A stretch of DNA of 64,000 bases, from assembly GCA_030645915.1 (NCBI GenBank), contig JAUSNO010000035.1:20610-84609 (forward strand). Direction: 5' to 3'. Under the pieces are notes generated by a model. It did no database searches, was not told the DNA's origin, and worked only from the letters and a program-made list of their open reading frames with translations. The DNA comes from Undibacterium sp. Lineage in GTDB: Bacteria; Pseudomonadota; Gammaproteobacteria; Burkholderiales; Burkholderiaceae_D. The position numbers and the translations under genes are program-made. How positions within the stretch are numbered: the stretch's first letter is position 1; every line of letters begins with the position of its first letter. Positions 1 through 7,833 of this stretch are shown here, in pieces.

Positions 1-270
1 CGGCGGCGCGGCGCTATCGTTGCCTCAGTTCCGCTGTCAGGCGTCAGGATTATCAAGGGCCATGAGGTGTTAAAGCTGTACCAGTTCAATACCTACACGG
101 CGAGACATTATTTTTGTTCCAACTGCGGGATTTACACGCACCACCAGCGCCGTTCCAACCCGGAACAATATGGCTACAATGTAGCGTGTCTGGAAGGCGT
201 GAATCCCTTTGATATTGAGAACGTTCCGACTAATGATGGCGTTCATCATCCGGCTGATCGTCATGCATAG
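1..270 (+). CDS. GFA / CENP-V domain protein, 5' truncated
   Basis: The reading frame is open from the first base to a TAG at 268-270, so the N-terminus lies outside the window. The visible 89 codons match the C-terminal half of the glutathione-dependent formaldehyde-activating (GFA) family: a HYFCSNCGIYTHH stretch carries the CxxC zinc pair typical of the fold, followed by a conserved cysteine and a G-V-N-P-F segment. Family members bind zinc through several cysteines; a few bind glutathione-formaldehyde adducts, but most have no proven activity. An internal ATG at 67 would start inside the domain and is unlikely to be the true start. The family call is sound, the function open. Confidence 0.8.
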   Translation, partial: RRRGAIVASVPLSGVRIIKGHEVLKLYQFNTYTARHYFCSNCGIYTHHQRRSNPEQYGYNVACLEGVNPFDIENVPTNDGVHHPADRHA

Positions 271-355
271 TGTGAACTTGATGGTGTAAAAATAGCTTAT
301 TGATGTCTCGTATTCAATGTTGGGTGGAACTACCGGTTGATAGATGTAAAAGGTG

Positions 356-436
356 CCATGCCTGACACGCAATGCCCGTGCGGCTTTCCGGCCTGCCTGG
401 CTTGCAGGGCAGATGGGCATTGCGTGGTGGCAGGGG
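356..436. repeat. Dispersed palindromic intergenic repeat, copy R1
   Basis: Two arms containing CACGCAATGCCC and its complement GGGCATTGCGTG enclose a GC-rich centre, so the segment can fold into a long hairpin. It is a diverged member of the repeat family described at 9554, 18943, 34104, 37955, 40086, 42964 and 58294. It lies in the 271-466 intergenic gap, which otherwise shows nothing recognisable. Confidence 0.65.
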
Positions 437-466
437 GCATTTTCGATTTATTCCAAGGGTGATGCG

Positions 467-796
467 ATGAGTGCAAGTCGAGAATTCATTGAATACGTAA
501 GAGAGTTACTATTGCCGCTAGGGCCGCTCGCTGACGGGCATTTCTTCGGCGGCTTTGCATTCAAAAGCGGTGACAGGCAGTTCGCCATGATTATGGGGAA
601 TACGCTGTATTTTCGCGTGAATGAGGCCAGCAGGGGGCACTATGAGCGTGAGGGAATGGCACCGTTTTCCTATTCCACCAAAAAGGGAATCGTCCAGGTG
701 AAAAAGTTTTACGCCGTACCGGAAAATCTTTTTGACGAGCAGGATGCGCTGATTCTTAAAGCAAGAGAGGCGATCCATGCTGCCTATGGCGCCTGA
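467..796 (+). CDS. TfoX N-terminal domain protein
   Basis: A 109-residue protein made of a single TfoX_N domain: an N-terminal helix (REFIEYVRELL), the conserved L-x-x-L-G-P-L and F-F-G-G-F elements, then the M-I-M-G-N-T-L-Y-F-R-V core strand and the Y-x-V-P-E-x-L motif near the C-terminus. The family is named after the TfoX/Sxy competence regulator, but free-standing N-domain proteins are usually of unknown function. The frame extends upstream to 353, but that extension would translate repeat R1. The ATG at 467 starts exactly where family similarity begins and is chosen. Confidence 0.8.
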   Translation: MSASREFIEYVRELLLPLGPLADGHFFGGFAFKSGDRQFAMIMGNTLYFRVNEASRGHYEREGMAPFSYSTKKGIVQVKKFYAVPENLFDEQDALILKAREAIHAAYGA

Positions 797-885
797 CAAG
801 AGCGCACAGTGATGCGCAAGCCTATCGCCCGATATACCGTTTTATTTTCAGCAATCTTCGCGTTTGTCCCTAACGAAAGAACATC

Positions 886-1419
886 ATGGAAATGACTAAA
901 CACCTTTGTCTCATGGCTGACTACAACCAGTTGATGAACAAAAAAATGCTTGAGGCAGCGGCAAAATTATCCGCTGAAGCGCTATCGGAAGATCGTGGCG
1001 CTTTCTTCGGCTCCGTGATCGGCACACTCAATCACATCGCCGTTGCCGACACCATCTGGTTAACACGGTTTGCGCCCTTTTTGCCGGCGCATCGCGAGTT
1101 AAATGCCATCCTTGAATTGGGCCAGCCGGATTCTTTAGGCAGCGTCTTGTTTGCCAATCTCGATGCGTTTATTGTGCGTCGCAAGCTGCTGGATAAAACC
1201 TTGTCGACTTTGGCAAAATCACTGACAGAGCCTGAGCTTTCCATCGCGGTTAGCTACACCAATTCAAAAGGTGTTGCATCAACCAAGAATTTCTTCAGCT
1301 TGCTCATGCATGTGTTTAATCACCAGACGCATCACCGGGGGCAGGTGACGACCTTGCTATCGCAGTCCGGCATCGATATCGGTGTGACGGATCTTGTGGC
1401 GATTGTTCCCAATGAATAA
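886..1419 (+). CDS. DinB family protein
   Basis: A 177-residue four-helix-bundle protein of the DinB/YfiT-like superfamily. The three metal-ligand histidines are visible: one in the helix G-T-L-N-H-I-A-V-A-D near residue 49 and two in the H-x-T-H-H-R-G element near residue 148. Members bind a divalent metal and include thiol-dependent transferases and hydrolases; the substrate cannot be deduced here. ATG at 886 is preceded by a purine-rich CGAAAGAAC; a second ATG six bases downstream is possible. The gene stands alone between the TfoX-like and VOC genes. Confidence 0.85.
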   Translation: MEMTKHLCLMADYNQLMNKKMLEAAAKLSAEALSEDRGAFFGSVIGTLNHIAVADTIWLTRFAPFLPAHRELNAILELGQPDSLGSVLFANLDAFIVRRKLLDKTLSTLAKSLTEPELSIAVSYTNSKGVASTKNFFSLLMHVFNHQTHHRGQVTTLLSQSGIDIGVTDLVAIVPNE

Positions 1420-1520
1420 AATGATGCTGATGACGATCGACAAAAGCCTTAGTCCGCCAATTTTATTTAGCCCTTAATTCAGCCCTTAATCTAACGAGCC
1501 CTCACTGATCGGAAGCCTGC

Positions 1521-1910
1521 ATGACGACACATAGCCTCAATCACGTCAACCTGCGCGCCCCTCGCGCACTGCTTGATGCACTCAAGGATTTTTATTGCGA
1601 CGTCGTGGGTTTGCACCCGGGTTTTCGCCCGGCTTTTCCTGCATTCGGTTATTGGCTGTATGCGCAAGATTCAGCCCTGATTCATTTGTACGAGGCGAAT
1701 CCAGATGAAAAACTGCAGACGAACGTGGCAACCACATTGAATCACTTCGCATTTGATTGCAGCAATCTGGCCGAGGTGGAAGAGACGCTAAGGCTTCAGG
1801 CGGTCACCTACAGAAAAGCAATCGTCCCTTTGACACGGCAGGTACAGCTGTTCATTCAAGATCCGGCGGGGAATAACGTCGAGTTGAACTTTGCCGTAGC
1901 AGACGCCTGA
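1521..1910 (+). CDS. VOC family protein (glyoxalase/dioxygenase fold)
   Basis: A 129-residue vicinal-oxygen-chelate protein. It starts with the typical L-N-H-V-N-L strand (possible metal ligand His), has a central L-N-H-F-A-F strand with a second His, and ends with the D-P-A-G-N-N-V-E-L-N-F motif whose Glu is the usual third ligand. This pattern fits a metal-binding lyase or dioxygenase of one βαβββ pair. The substrate is unknown. The upstream spacer holds a small tandem repeat of the 12-mer AGCCCTTAATTC. Confidence 0.8.
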   Translation: MTTHSLNHVNLRAPRALLDALKDFYCDVVGLHPGFRPAFPAFGYWLYAQDSALIHLYEANPDEKLQTNVATTLNHFAFDCSNLAEVEETLRLQAVTYRKAIVPLTRQVQLFIQDPAGNNVELNFAVADA

Positions 1911-1963
1911 TGGCATAACACGTCAAGCGCCATAGGCGGCGGTATTTTGCTATTATCTCGCCC

Positions 1964-2554
1964 ATGACTTCTGATGACCCAATTCTCCCCGCGTTACCGC
2001 CTTATCCCGGCATCCCCTTTCAGCACATTTTAATGGTACGCACGGTTGACGATGCGCACCTTGCCTATCGTGCCATGATGACGGCTGATGTGCTTGGTTT
2101 TGATACCGAATCCAAGCCTACTTTTTTTAAAGGCCAGCACTCGGATGGCCCGCATCTGATCCAGCTTGCCACCGATACGCAGGTGTTCTTATTTCCTATC
2201 GGGCAAACCACCAATGTGGATGCCGTGAAGGCGGTACTCGAATCGGGCCAGATTTTGAAGGTGGGTTTTGGCCTTGGCGATGACAACAAACGCCTGCAGG
2301 CCAAGCTCGGCATTGCGCCGGACAATGTGCTCGACCTGTCGCGTGCCATGCGCGAGAGCAAGCAGCGCGAGATGGGCGCAAAAGCCGCAGTGGCAAAATA
2401 TTTCGGCATGAAGTTACAGAAATCCAAAAAAACCTCGACCTCCAACTGGGCGGTTGCCGCATTGAGCGAGCGGCAAATGCAGTATGCCGCCGACGATGCG
2501 CAGGTCGCATTGCTGGTCTACCGCAAATGGCTGATCGCCAGCCGTAAAATCTGA
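1964..2554 (+). CDS. DEDDy 3'-5' exonuclease domain protein
   Basis: A 196-residue protein with a complete DnaQ-like exonuclease fold of the WRN/RNase D type. Exo I is visible as G-F-D-T-E-S (Asp and Glu near residue 46), Exo II as V-G-F-G-L-G-D-D near residue 103, and Exo III as Y-A-A-D-D-A near residue 176, where the Tyr four residues before Asp defines the DEDDy subclass. Such stand-alone domains degrade DNA or RNA from the 3' end using two metal ions. No helicase or HRDC domain is attached. The gene is monocistronic. Confidence 0.85.
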   Translation: MTSDDPILPALPPYPGIPFQHILMVRTVDDAHLAYRAMMTADVLGFDTESKPTFFKGQHSDGPHLIQLATDTQVFLFPIGQTTNVDAVKAVLESGQILKVGFGLGDDNKRLQAKLGIAPDNVLDLSRAMRESKQREMGAKAAVAKYFGMKLQKSKKTSTSNWAVAALSERQMQYAADDAQVALLVYRKWLIASRKI

Positions 2555-2651
2555 AATTGGTGACGCATGCCGTTTGAACTCTTCCTTGTTCTGACGGTCA
2601 GAATGAGCACGCAAAAGCGCTAATCCATTCAATATTTTCCATGAGGTAATA

Positions 2652-3422
2652 ATGCGTTTATCAAACAAGATGCTTGTTGTGACTGGTGCAGGTTTATTTA
2701 GCCTGATGTGCGGTACGGCACAAGCCGACGGCTTGACCGACCTGAAGGCTGCGCTGACACGCTTGCAAGGGCAGGCGCCCTTAAAGGCGGTCATCGAGGC
2801 AAAGACATGGAACCGTCAGGGCGAAGGAAGTGAGCAGGTAGAAACCAATGGCCTGGCCAGCGTTGCGGTTGACGATGGCGCACGTGGTTTGCAGGTGCTC
2901 TACAGCAAAGACATGTTGGCGCGCCTGGAAGTGGAAGAGCATGCCAAGGAAAAAAATGCCAAGACCAAGACGCCTACGCTGTCTGCTTTCAAAGAGTTTA
3001 ATTCTACCGAACTGCGCCCGATGATCTCGGCTTCTGGCGGCATGTTGCGTGCGCTGGAAAAACACGTATTCAAAAGCGAGAAAATGGAAAGTTACAACGG
3101 CAAGCCGGCGCGCTTGCTGAACTTTGATTTACCTCTTGAAAGACTGCCCGAAGACGCGCGCAAATACGTCAAGAAATTTGAAGGCAGCCTGGATATCTGG
3201 ATAGCGGCAGACGGTACGCCACTGGCAAGCCGTTCACATCAAAATATGTCAGGCCGCGCTTTTGTGGTGGTCAGTTTCGAGCAAAAAAATGAGAATGAAT
3301 CGGTCTACAGCCAGGTCGGGGACCGCTTGCTGACGGTGCGCAAGGAAACCAAGAGCAGCGGTTCAGGCATGGGTGAAAAAGGTGAAAGCAAGGTCGTCAA
3401 GACTTTGCTGGTTCAATCCTAA
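2652..3422 (+). CDS. Exported protein of unknown function
   Basis: A 256-residue protein with a clear Sec signal peptide: positively charged start, hydrophobic core, and a probable cleavage site after T-A-Q-A at residue 25. The mature part has no cysteine and no motif I recognise. It is rich in charged residues, with strands resembling LolA-like or outer-membrane-sorting beta folds (for example S-L-D-I-W-I-A-A-D-G-T-P), but this is only an impression. It probably acts in the periplasm. A weak intrinsic terminator follows. Confidence 0.6.
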   Translation: MRLSNKMLVVTGAGLFSLMCGTAQADGLTDLKAALTRLQGQAPLKAVIEAKTWNRQGEGSEQVETNGLASVAVDDGARGLQVLYSKDMLARLEVEEHAKEKNAKTKTPTLSAFKEFNSTELRPMISASGGMLRALEKHVFKSEKMESYNGKPARLLNFDLPLERLPEDARKYVKKFEGSLDIWIAADGTPLASRSHQNMSGRAFVVVSFEQKNENESVYSQVGDRLLTVRKETKSSGSGMGEKGESKVVKTLLVQS

Positions 3423-3454
3423 ATCCGCTATGTGATCCGGTCATCATCAAGAAT

Positions 3455-3482
3455 GGGCTAGCTGCGGCGGCCCGTTTTTTTT
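3455..3482 (+). terminator. Probable rho-independent terminator
   Basis: GGGC (3455-3458) and GCCC (3470-3473) can pair around a GC-rich loop, followed by a run of eight T from 3475. The stem is short, but position directly after the 3422 stop supports the call. Confidence 0.5.
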
Positions 3483-3555
3483 GGTTGAGCACGATTGAGA
3501 TGAAGATCCAGATTAAGATTCAGGATATTTTTTATTTCACATTCACAGGGACAGC

Positions 3556-4293
3556 ATGAAAAAAAATCTCATCAAAATAGGTGTGTCAATCTTCCTGAGT
3601 GCGGGATTGACGATGGCGCTGTCTGCTTCTGCGATGGAGCAAGCGGTACAGGAAAAAATGACCACCACGATTCAGGCGGAAATCAATTACCTGATGTTTC
3701 TGCCAAAAACCTACACCAAGAGCGGCAAGCCTGCGCCGCTGATTGTTTTTCTGCACGGCTCGGGTGAACGCGGCAACGATCTGGAAAAGGTCAAGGCATG
3801 GGGGCCGCCCGCCATCGTTGAAAAGGACGCTGATTTTCCCTTCATCGTGGTCTCACCGCAAATCCCGCAAGGGCAATGGTGGAATTCCTACCTGCTTAAA
3901 AAAATGCTGGACGAAGTTTTGGCTAACAACAACGTGGATAAAAGCCGGGTCTACCTGACAGGCCTGAGCATGGGCGGTTTTGGTGCCTGGGATTTTGCCA
4001 TGGCTTACCCGGAATATTTTGCCGCGATTGCGCCGATTTGCGGCGGAGGAAATACGCACTTGATCTCTCGCTTGAAAAATATCCCGACCTGGGTATTTCA
4101 CGGTAAAAAAGACGAGGCGGTACCTGAGCAGCAATCCGCAATGATGGTAGAGGCATTGAAGAAAGTCGGCGGCAACGTTGAGTACACTGTCTTGCCAGAA
4201 GGCGGTCATGTGGATGCCTGGGTGTATGCCTATTCGTATGAGAAAAATAAGGGCGCATTGTTTGACTGGTTTTTGCAGCACACTAAAAAATAA
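3556..4293 (+). CDS. Exported alpha/beta hydrolase (predicted peptidase/esterase)
   Basis: A 245-residue secreted alpha/beta hydrolase. A signal peptide ends after A-S-A near residue 26. The mature enzyme shows the oxyanion-hole region F-L-H-G-S-G-E-R-G, the nucleophile elbow G-L-S-M-G-G (Ser), an acidic residue in H-G-K-K-D-E-A-V-P and the catalytic His in E-G-G-H-V-D-A-W. This order matches the dienelactone-hydrolase/phospholipase-carboxylesterase group that includes secreted 'predicted peptidases' and feruloyl-esterase-like proteins. The real substrate, ester or peptide, cannot be told. It appears to be a single-gene unit. Confidence 0.8.
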   Translation: MKKNLIKIGVSIFLSAGLTMALSASAMEQAVQEKMTTTIQAEINYLMFLPKTYTKSGKPAPLIVFLHGSGERGNDLEKVKAWGPPAIVEKDADFPFIVVSPQIPQGQWWNSYLLKKMLDEVLANNNVDKSRVYLTGLSMGGFGAWDFAMAYPEYFAAIAPICGGGNTHLISRLKNIPTWVFHGKKDEAVPEQQSAMMVEALKKVGGNVEYTVLPEGGHVDAWVYAYSYEKNKGALFDWFLQHTKK

Positions 4294-4396
4294 GCGGCCT
4301 GCCGGCTGCAGGCAAAGCGCTTCTCCCGCTCGTGGCGAGTCGGGATGAGGATGTCTGACATTCGCGCGGTGCTAATTTTTACATGTAGTTCAAACG

Positions 4397-4437
4397 TAAA
4401 AAAGCCAGATCAGGCAAAACCCGATCTGGCTTTTTTT
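4397..4437. terminator. Bidirectional rho-independent terminator
   Basis: Perfect stem GCCAGATC (4404-4411) / GATCTGGC (4423-4430), preceded by an A-run and followed by seven T. It sits between convergent genes (hydrolase on plus, leucine dehydrogenase on minus) and can serve both. Confidence 0.9.
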
Positions 4438-4450
4438 ATGCAGCGACGAC

Positions 4451-5482
4451 TTAGTTCTTGAAGCGCGCCTCGGCAATGCGATCAGCTACGACGCTGGTCG
4501 GCAAGCCTTCGCTGTCGGCGCGGGCAAAGATCTCTGCCAGCGTATCGCCGATACGGCGTACATGCGCGTCCATGCCGTCTTCCGGCGTGTTCATGTACTC
4601 GTAGCAGACCTTGATGATGCCGCCGGCGTTGATGACGAAATCCGGTGCGTACAAAATACCTTTTTGACGGCAGACTTCACCCATGTCCGCGGTGGCCAGC
4701 TGGTTGTTGGCAGCGCCGGCGACGATCTTCGCTTTCAGGCGTGACAGCGTATCCGGGTTCAGGGTCGCACCCAAGGCGCACGGTGCGTAGATGTCGGCTT
4801 GCACATCGTAGATCGCGTCGATGCCGACCACTTCAGCGTTCAATTCTTCCTGCGCGCGTTTCAGTGATGCCTGGTCGATATCGGCAACGATCAGCTTGGC
4901 ACCGGCGGCGTGCAGCTGGCGGGCGTAGTCGTAACCGACATGACCCAGACCTTGCAATGCGACGACCAGGCCTTCCATGCTATCGCGTTTCAGGTGATGC
5001 TTGACGGCCGCCTGCGCGCCGACGAAGCAGCCGAGTGCGGTAAATGGCGATGGATCGCCACGGTCACCCAGACCTGCCACATACTTGGTCTTGCCGGCGA
5101 CATACGCCATGTCAGCCGGGCTGGTGCCGACGTCTTCTGCCGTAATGTAACGGCCGCCCAGGCGCTCCAGCGCTTCGCCCAGGGCTTCAAACAGGGCAGG
5201 GGTTTTGTCTGTCTTCGGGTTGCCAATGATGACGCTCTTGCCGCCGCCGATAGGCAGGCCAGCCACCGCGTTTTTGTAGGTCATGCCGCGCGACAGGCGC
5301 AAGGCATCGCGCAGCGCTTCGGCTTCCGTCGCATAGTTCCACATGCGGCAACCGCCCATGGCAGGGCCTAGCTTGGTGTTGTGGACGGCGATGATGGCTT
5401 TGAGGCCGGATTTGGCTTCGGAGGCGAACACCACTTGTTCGTGGTTGTCGAAATTGATTTCGTTAAATACAAAGGCGGTCAT
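4451..5482 (-). CDS. ldh: Leucine dehydrogenase (Glu/Leu/Phe/Val dehydrogenase family)
   Basis: A 343-residue amino-acid dehydrogenase that would deaminate branched-chain amino acids to 2-oxo acids with NAD+. The N-terminal dimerisation/substrate domain contains G-P-A-M-G-G-C-R-M and the catalytic lysine region G-L-P-I-G-G-G-K-S. The C-terminal Rossmann domain has G-L-G-H-V-G for NAD binding, and the A-G-A-A-N-N-Q and I-N-A-G-G-I segments typical of the family. Length and the Leu-Asp-rich motifs fit leucine rather than glutamate dehydrogenases (about 420-450 aa). The start is supported by a GGAG upstream. Transcribed alone. Valine or phenylalanine preference cannot be excluded. Confidence 0.85.
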   Translation of the reverse strand: MTAFVFNEINFDNHEQVVFASEAKSGLKAIIAVHNTKLGPAMGGCRMWNYATEAEALRDALRLSRGMTYKNAVAGLPIGGGKSVIIGNPKTDKTPALFEALGEALERLGGRYITAEDVGTSPADMAYVAGKTKYVAGLGDRGDPSPFTALGCFVGAQAAVKHHLKRDSMEGLVVALQGLGHVGYDYARQLHAAGAKLIVADIDQASLKRAQEELNAEVVGIDAIYDVQADIYAPCALGATLNPDTLSRLKAKIVAGAANNQLATADMGEVCRQKGILYAPDFVINAGGIIKVCYEYMNTPEDGMDAHVRRIGDTLAEIFARADSEGLPTSVVADRIAEARFKN

Positions 5483-5995
5483 GCTTATGGCTCCGCGCGG
5501 TGAGATGTCGCTTGGCCTGATAAGGCCGGGCGATCGTGACCCGCAATAAAGTTAAAAAGAGTAAGGGGTAAAACGGTAAGGCAGATGCAACGGTAAGGCC
5601 AGGTTTGCCGGCGGGTTGGTGCCTACAAACATGGGGTGCAGTGATTGTGTCAATGCGGGGGGAAGTATACGGGATAGGGGGGCTGAACTCAAGCTTGGCG
5701 GGGATGGTAGGTATTGCTCAGTCTGGTTCAGACTGTTAAGCAGTTCAACAAAAGAAGAGAATTGATTTTCGAAATATATTTCTAAATTGTTAATTGCATT
5801 GGTAGAATGAAAATTAATCTCTGCGACTGTTTTGTTGGTTTGTTTATACTTTATTTTTGGGGTATCTGATTTTAGCAAAGTGGCATAAGGCGTTCTGGAG
5901 AAGGAAACCGATGCCCATTTTTGGGTGGAGGTTAATGATTTAATGATTTAATGAAAATTAAATCACGTTAGTCACCAACTAATAAGGATTGCTCA
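5483..5995. other. AT-rich intergenic spacer without a recognised gene
   Basis: This 513-base gap between the leucine dehydrogenase and the DRHyd-like gene becomes strongly AT-rich from about 5750. It contains two copies of ACGGTAAGGC near 5573 and 5591 and a short ATTTAATG tandem motif near 5936-5955. A 108-codon minus-strand frame (5552-5878) is open but has low-complexity composition and no family resemblance. The composition shift suggests the left edge of an acquired segment. Confidence 0.5.
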
Positions 5996-6874
5996 ATGAG
6001 CCATATTGAAAAGAAGAAAATTTGTGGCATCGTAATGCCAATTTCCACGCTAGATGGATGCAGCGAAGGCCATTGGAGCGACGTTTTAGAAATTATTACG
6101 GAAGCAATCGAAGAATCCGGATTTGAGGGAAATCTAGTTAGCAACGCTGATGATGTTGGAATAATTCAAAAACGTATCATTCAGAATCTCTATGAAAATC
6201 CAATTGTAGTTTGTGACGTAAGCGGAAAAAATCCAAATGTAATGTTTGAACTTGGTATGAGACTCGCATTTGACAAGCCAACTATCATTATTAAGGACGA
6301 CAAAACATCCTACTCATTCGACACATCTCCGATCGAGCATATCGAATATCCAAGAGATTTAAGATTTTCGAGAATCGTTGATTTCAAATCAAAACTAGCG
6401 GAAAAGATCAAGGCAACATTTGAGAAATCAACGATGGATACCTCCTACACAACATTCCTAAAGCACTTCGGCGAATTTAAAGTTGCCAAAATTGATAAAA
6501 AGGAGGTGTCTGGACAAGAGTTCATTCTTGATGAACTCAAAAACATCAGAATAGGTATGCGAAGGCTTGAGCGTAATAATCAATTTGGTAGAGACCCTCG
6601 TTATCGAGAAGGACTTGACTACACCGGATCCGATGAAGATTTTGACTATTGTATGGGTGATGCTTCTAATTCGGAAATCAAAAAAGTGATTGACTTTGTT
6701 GGAGGCCACCCAGCAGTTATATCTGTAGACGTTATGGAATTAGACCCCAATCACAAACATCTGAGAGCGAAGCTAAATGACATAAAAGCAAAAGACGAAC
6801 TTCAAATTTTGATGCGTAAAATTTTACCAAAAGGCCAACGTAATCGACATGTCGTTATGCCTAAAAATGGCTAG
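5996..6874 (+). CDS. DRHyd/TIR-like nucleotide-processing domain protein, possible defence effector
   Basis: A 292-residue protein. Residues about 8-140 look like the nucleoside 2-deoxyribosyltransferase-like (DRHyd) / TIR-like Rossmannoid fold: an initial strand I-V-M-P-I, an amphipathic helix with W-S-D-V-L-E-I-I, and the hallmark V-C-D-V-S-G-K-N-P-N-V followed by F-E-L-G (residues 72-87), then a strand P-T-I-I-I-K. In this fold the D-x-x-x-x-N-P-N-V-x-x-E-L-G element builds the nucleotide/NAD site. Residues 165-292 form a second, charged region I do not recognise. The gene is clearly AT-richer than its neighbours, has a good AAGG ribosome site, and stands alone. Related domains are used as effectors in bacterial conflict systems; that role here is inference. 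Confidence 0.65.
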   Translation: MSHIEKKKICGIVMPISTLDGCSEGHWSDVLEIITEAIEESGFEGNLVSNADDVGIIQKRIIQNLYENPIVVCDVSGKNPNVMFELGMRLAFDKPTIIIKDDKTSYSFDTSPIEHIEYPRDLRFSRIVDFKSKLAEKIKATFEKSTMDTSYTTFLKHFGEFKVAKIDKKEVSGQEFILDELKNIRIGMRRLERNNQFGRDPRYREGLDYTGSDEDFDYCMGDASNSEIKKVIDFVGGHPAVISVDVMELDPNHKHLRAKLNDIKAKDELQILMRKILPKGQRNRHVVMPKNG

Positions 6875-6983
6875 CGCTCATAGGCACAATTAACATAGCG
6901 TAATCGTACGCATGTTAACCGTCCAAAACCACGTAGAGGCAATTCACCTGCCACCCAGATGCATCACTTAACATGAAGCAAAA

Positions 6984-7712
6984 ATGACCGATCATACCGA
7001 TAAAACCTCGCCACAAGTTTACGCCCGCACAGGCGGTGGGTTGTATCTGCTCATTATCGTCTTCGGTCTGTTTGCCGAGGGTTTCGTCAATAATGTACTG
7101 ATCGTGTCTGGCGACCCGGCCGCCACCGCGCATAACATCATGGCAAGCCCTTTGCTGTGGCGCTTCAGCATTGCCGGCAACATGCTGGTGCCGCTGTTGG
7201 CGGTCGGCTTGCTGCTGGTCGAATATGTCTTGCTCAGGCCAGTCAGCAAGCATCTGGTGTTGCTGGCGGTGTTTTTTAATCTGGTCTCGCTTGCGTTAGA
7301 GGCGGTCAGCAAGTTGTATCTGCTCGATATGCTGGCGCTGTTGGGCAATGCAGATTATCTGAAGGTATTTACCACGGCGCAGCTGCAGACCCTGGCTTAC
7401 CTGGCGCTGAAGTCGCATGACGTGGCGTGGAATTCTGCCCTGATATTTTTTGGATGCACCTGTCTTGTTAACGGCTATCTGATTTTCAGATCGGGCTATT
7501 TGCCGAAGGCGATAGGCGTCATGATGCAGATGGCCGGCCTGAGTTATCTGATCGCTTGCGTTGCGGCGCTGTTTGCTCCGGCCTTGGCCAAGCTGATCCT
7601 TCCCGCGATTCTGATCCCGTCCTTGATCGGCGAATCCTCGCTTTGCCTCTGGCTGCTGGTGAAGGGCGTGAATCTGACTAAGTGGAACGAGCGCGTAGAA
7701 ACGGCCAGGTAG
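6984..7712 (+). CDS. DUF4386 integral membrane protein
   Basis: A 242-residue protein with about six hydrophobic segments (near residues 17-37, 55-77, 85-105, 143-163, 170-192 and 205-228). The A-R-x-x-G-x-L-Y-L-L-I-I-V start and spaced arginine/glycine pattern match the DUF4386 family, whose members have no established function. It lies in the inner membrane. It shows normal GC, so it does not appear to belong to the AT-rich gene upstream. Confidence 0.75.
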   Translation: MTDHTDKTSPQVYARTGGGLYLLIIVFGLFAEGFVNNVLIVSGDPAATAHNIMASPLLWRFSIAGNMLVPLLAVGLLLVEYVLLRPVSKHLVLLAVFFNLVSLALEAVSKLYLLDMLALLGNADYLKVFTTAQLQTLAYLALKSHDVAWNSALIFFGCTCLVNGYLIFRSGYLPKAIGVMMQMAGLSYLIACVAALFAPALAKLILPAILIPSLIGESSLCLWLLVKGVNLTKWNERVETAR

Positions 7713-7833
7713 AGTGGATAAGATGATGGATTGACCGCACAGCCTGATTTGCTACACAAAAGCGAACGCGATTGTTTGCTCGTTGACAAAAAATATCACC
7801 ATCTATAAAGTCAATTGATAACAGGGGAATGCG

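Noticed and set aside
5552..5878. 108-codon minus-strand frame upstream of the leucine dehydrogenase
   Set aside because: Low-complexity translation rich in Pro/Ser/Leu in an AT-rich spacer, with no family resemblance.
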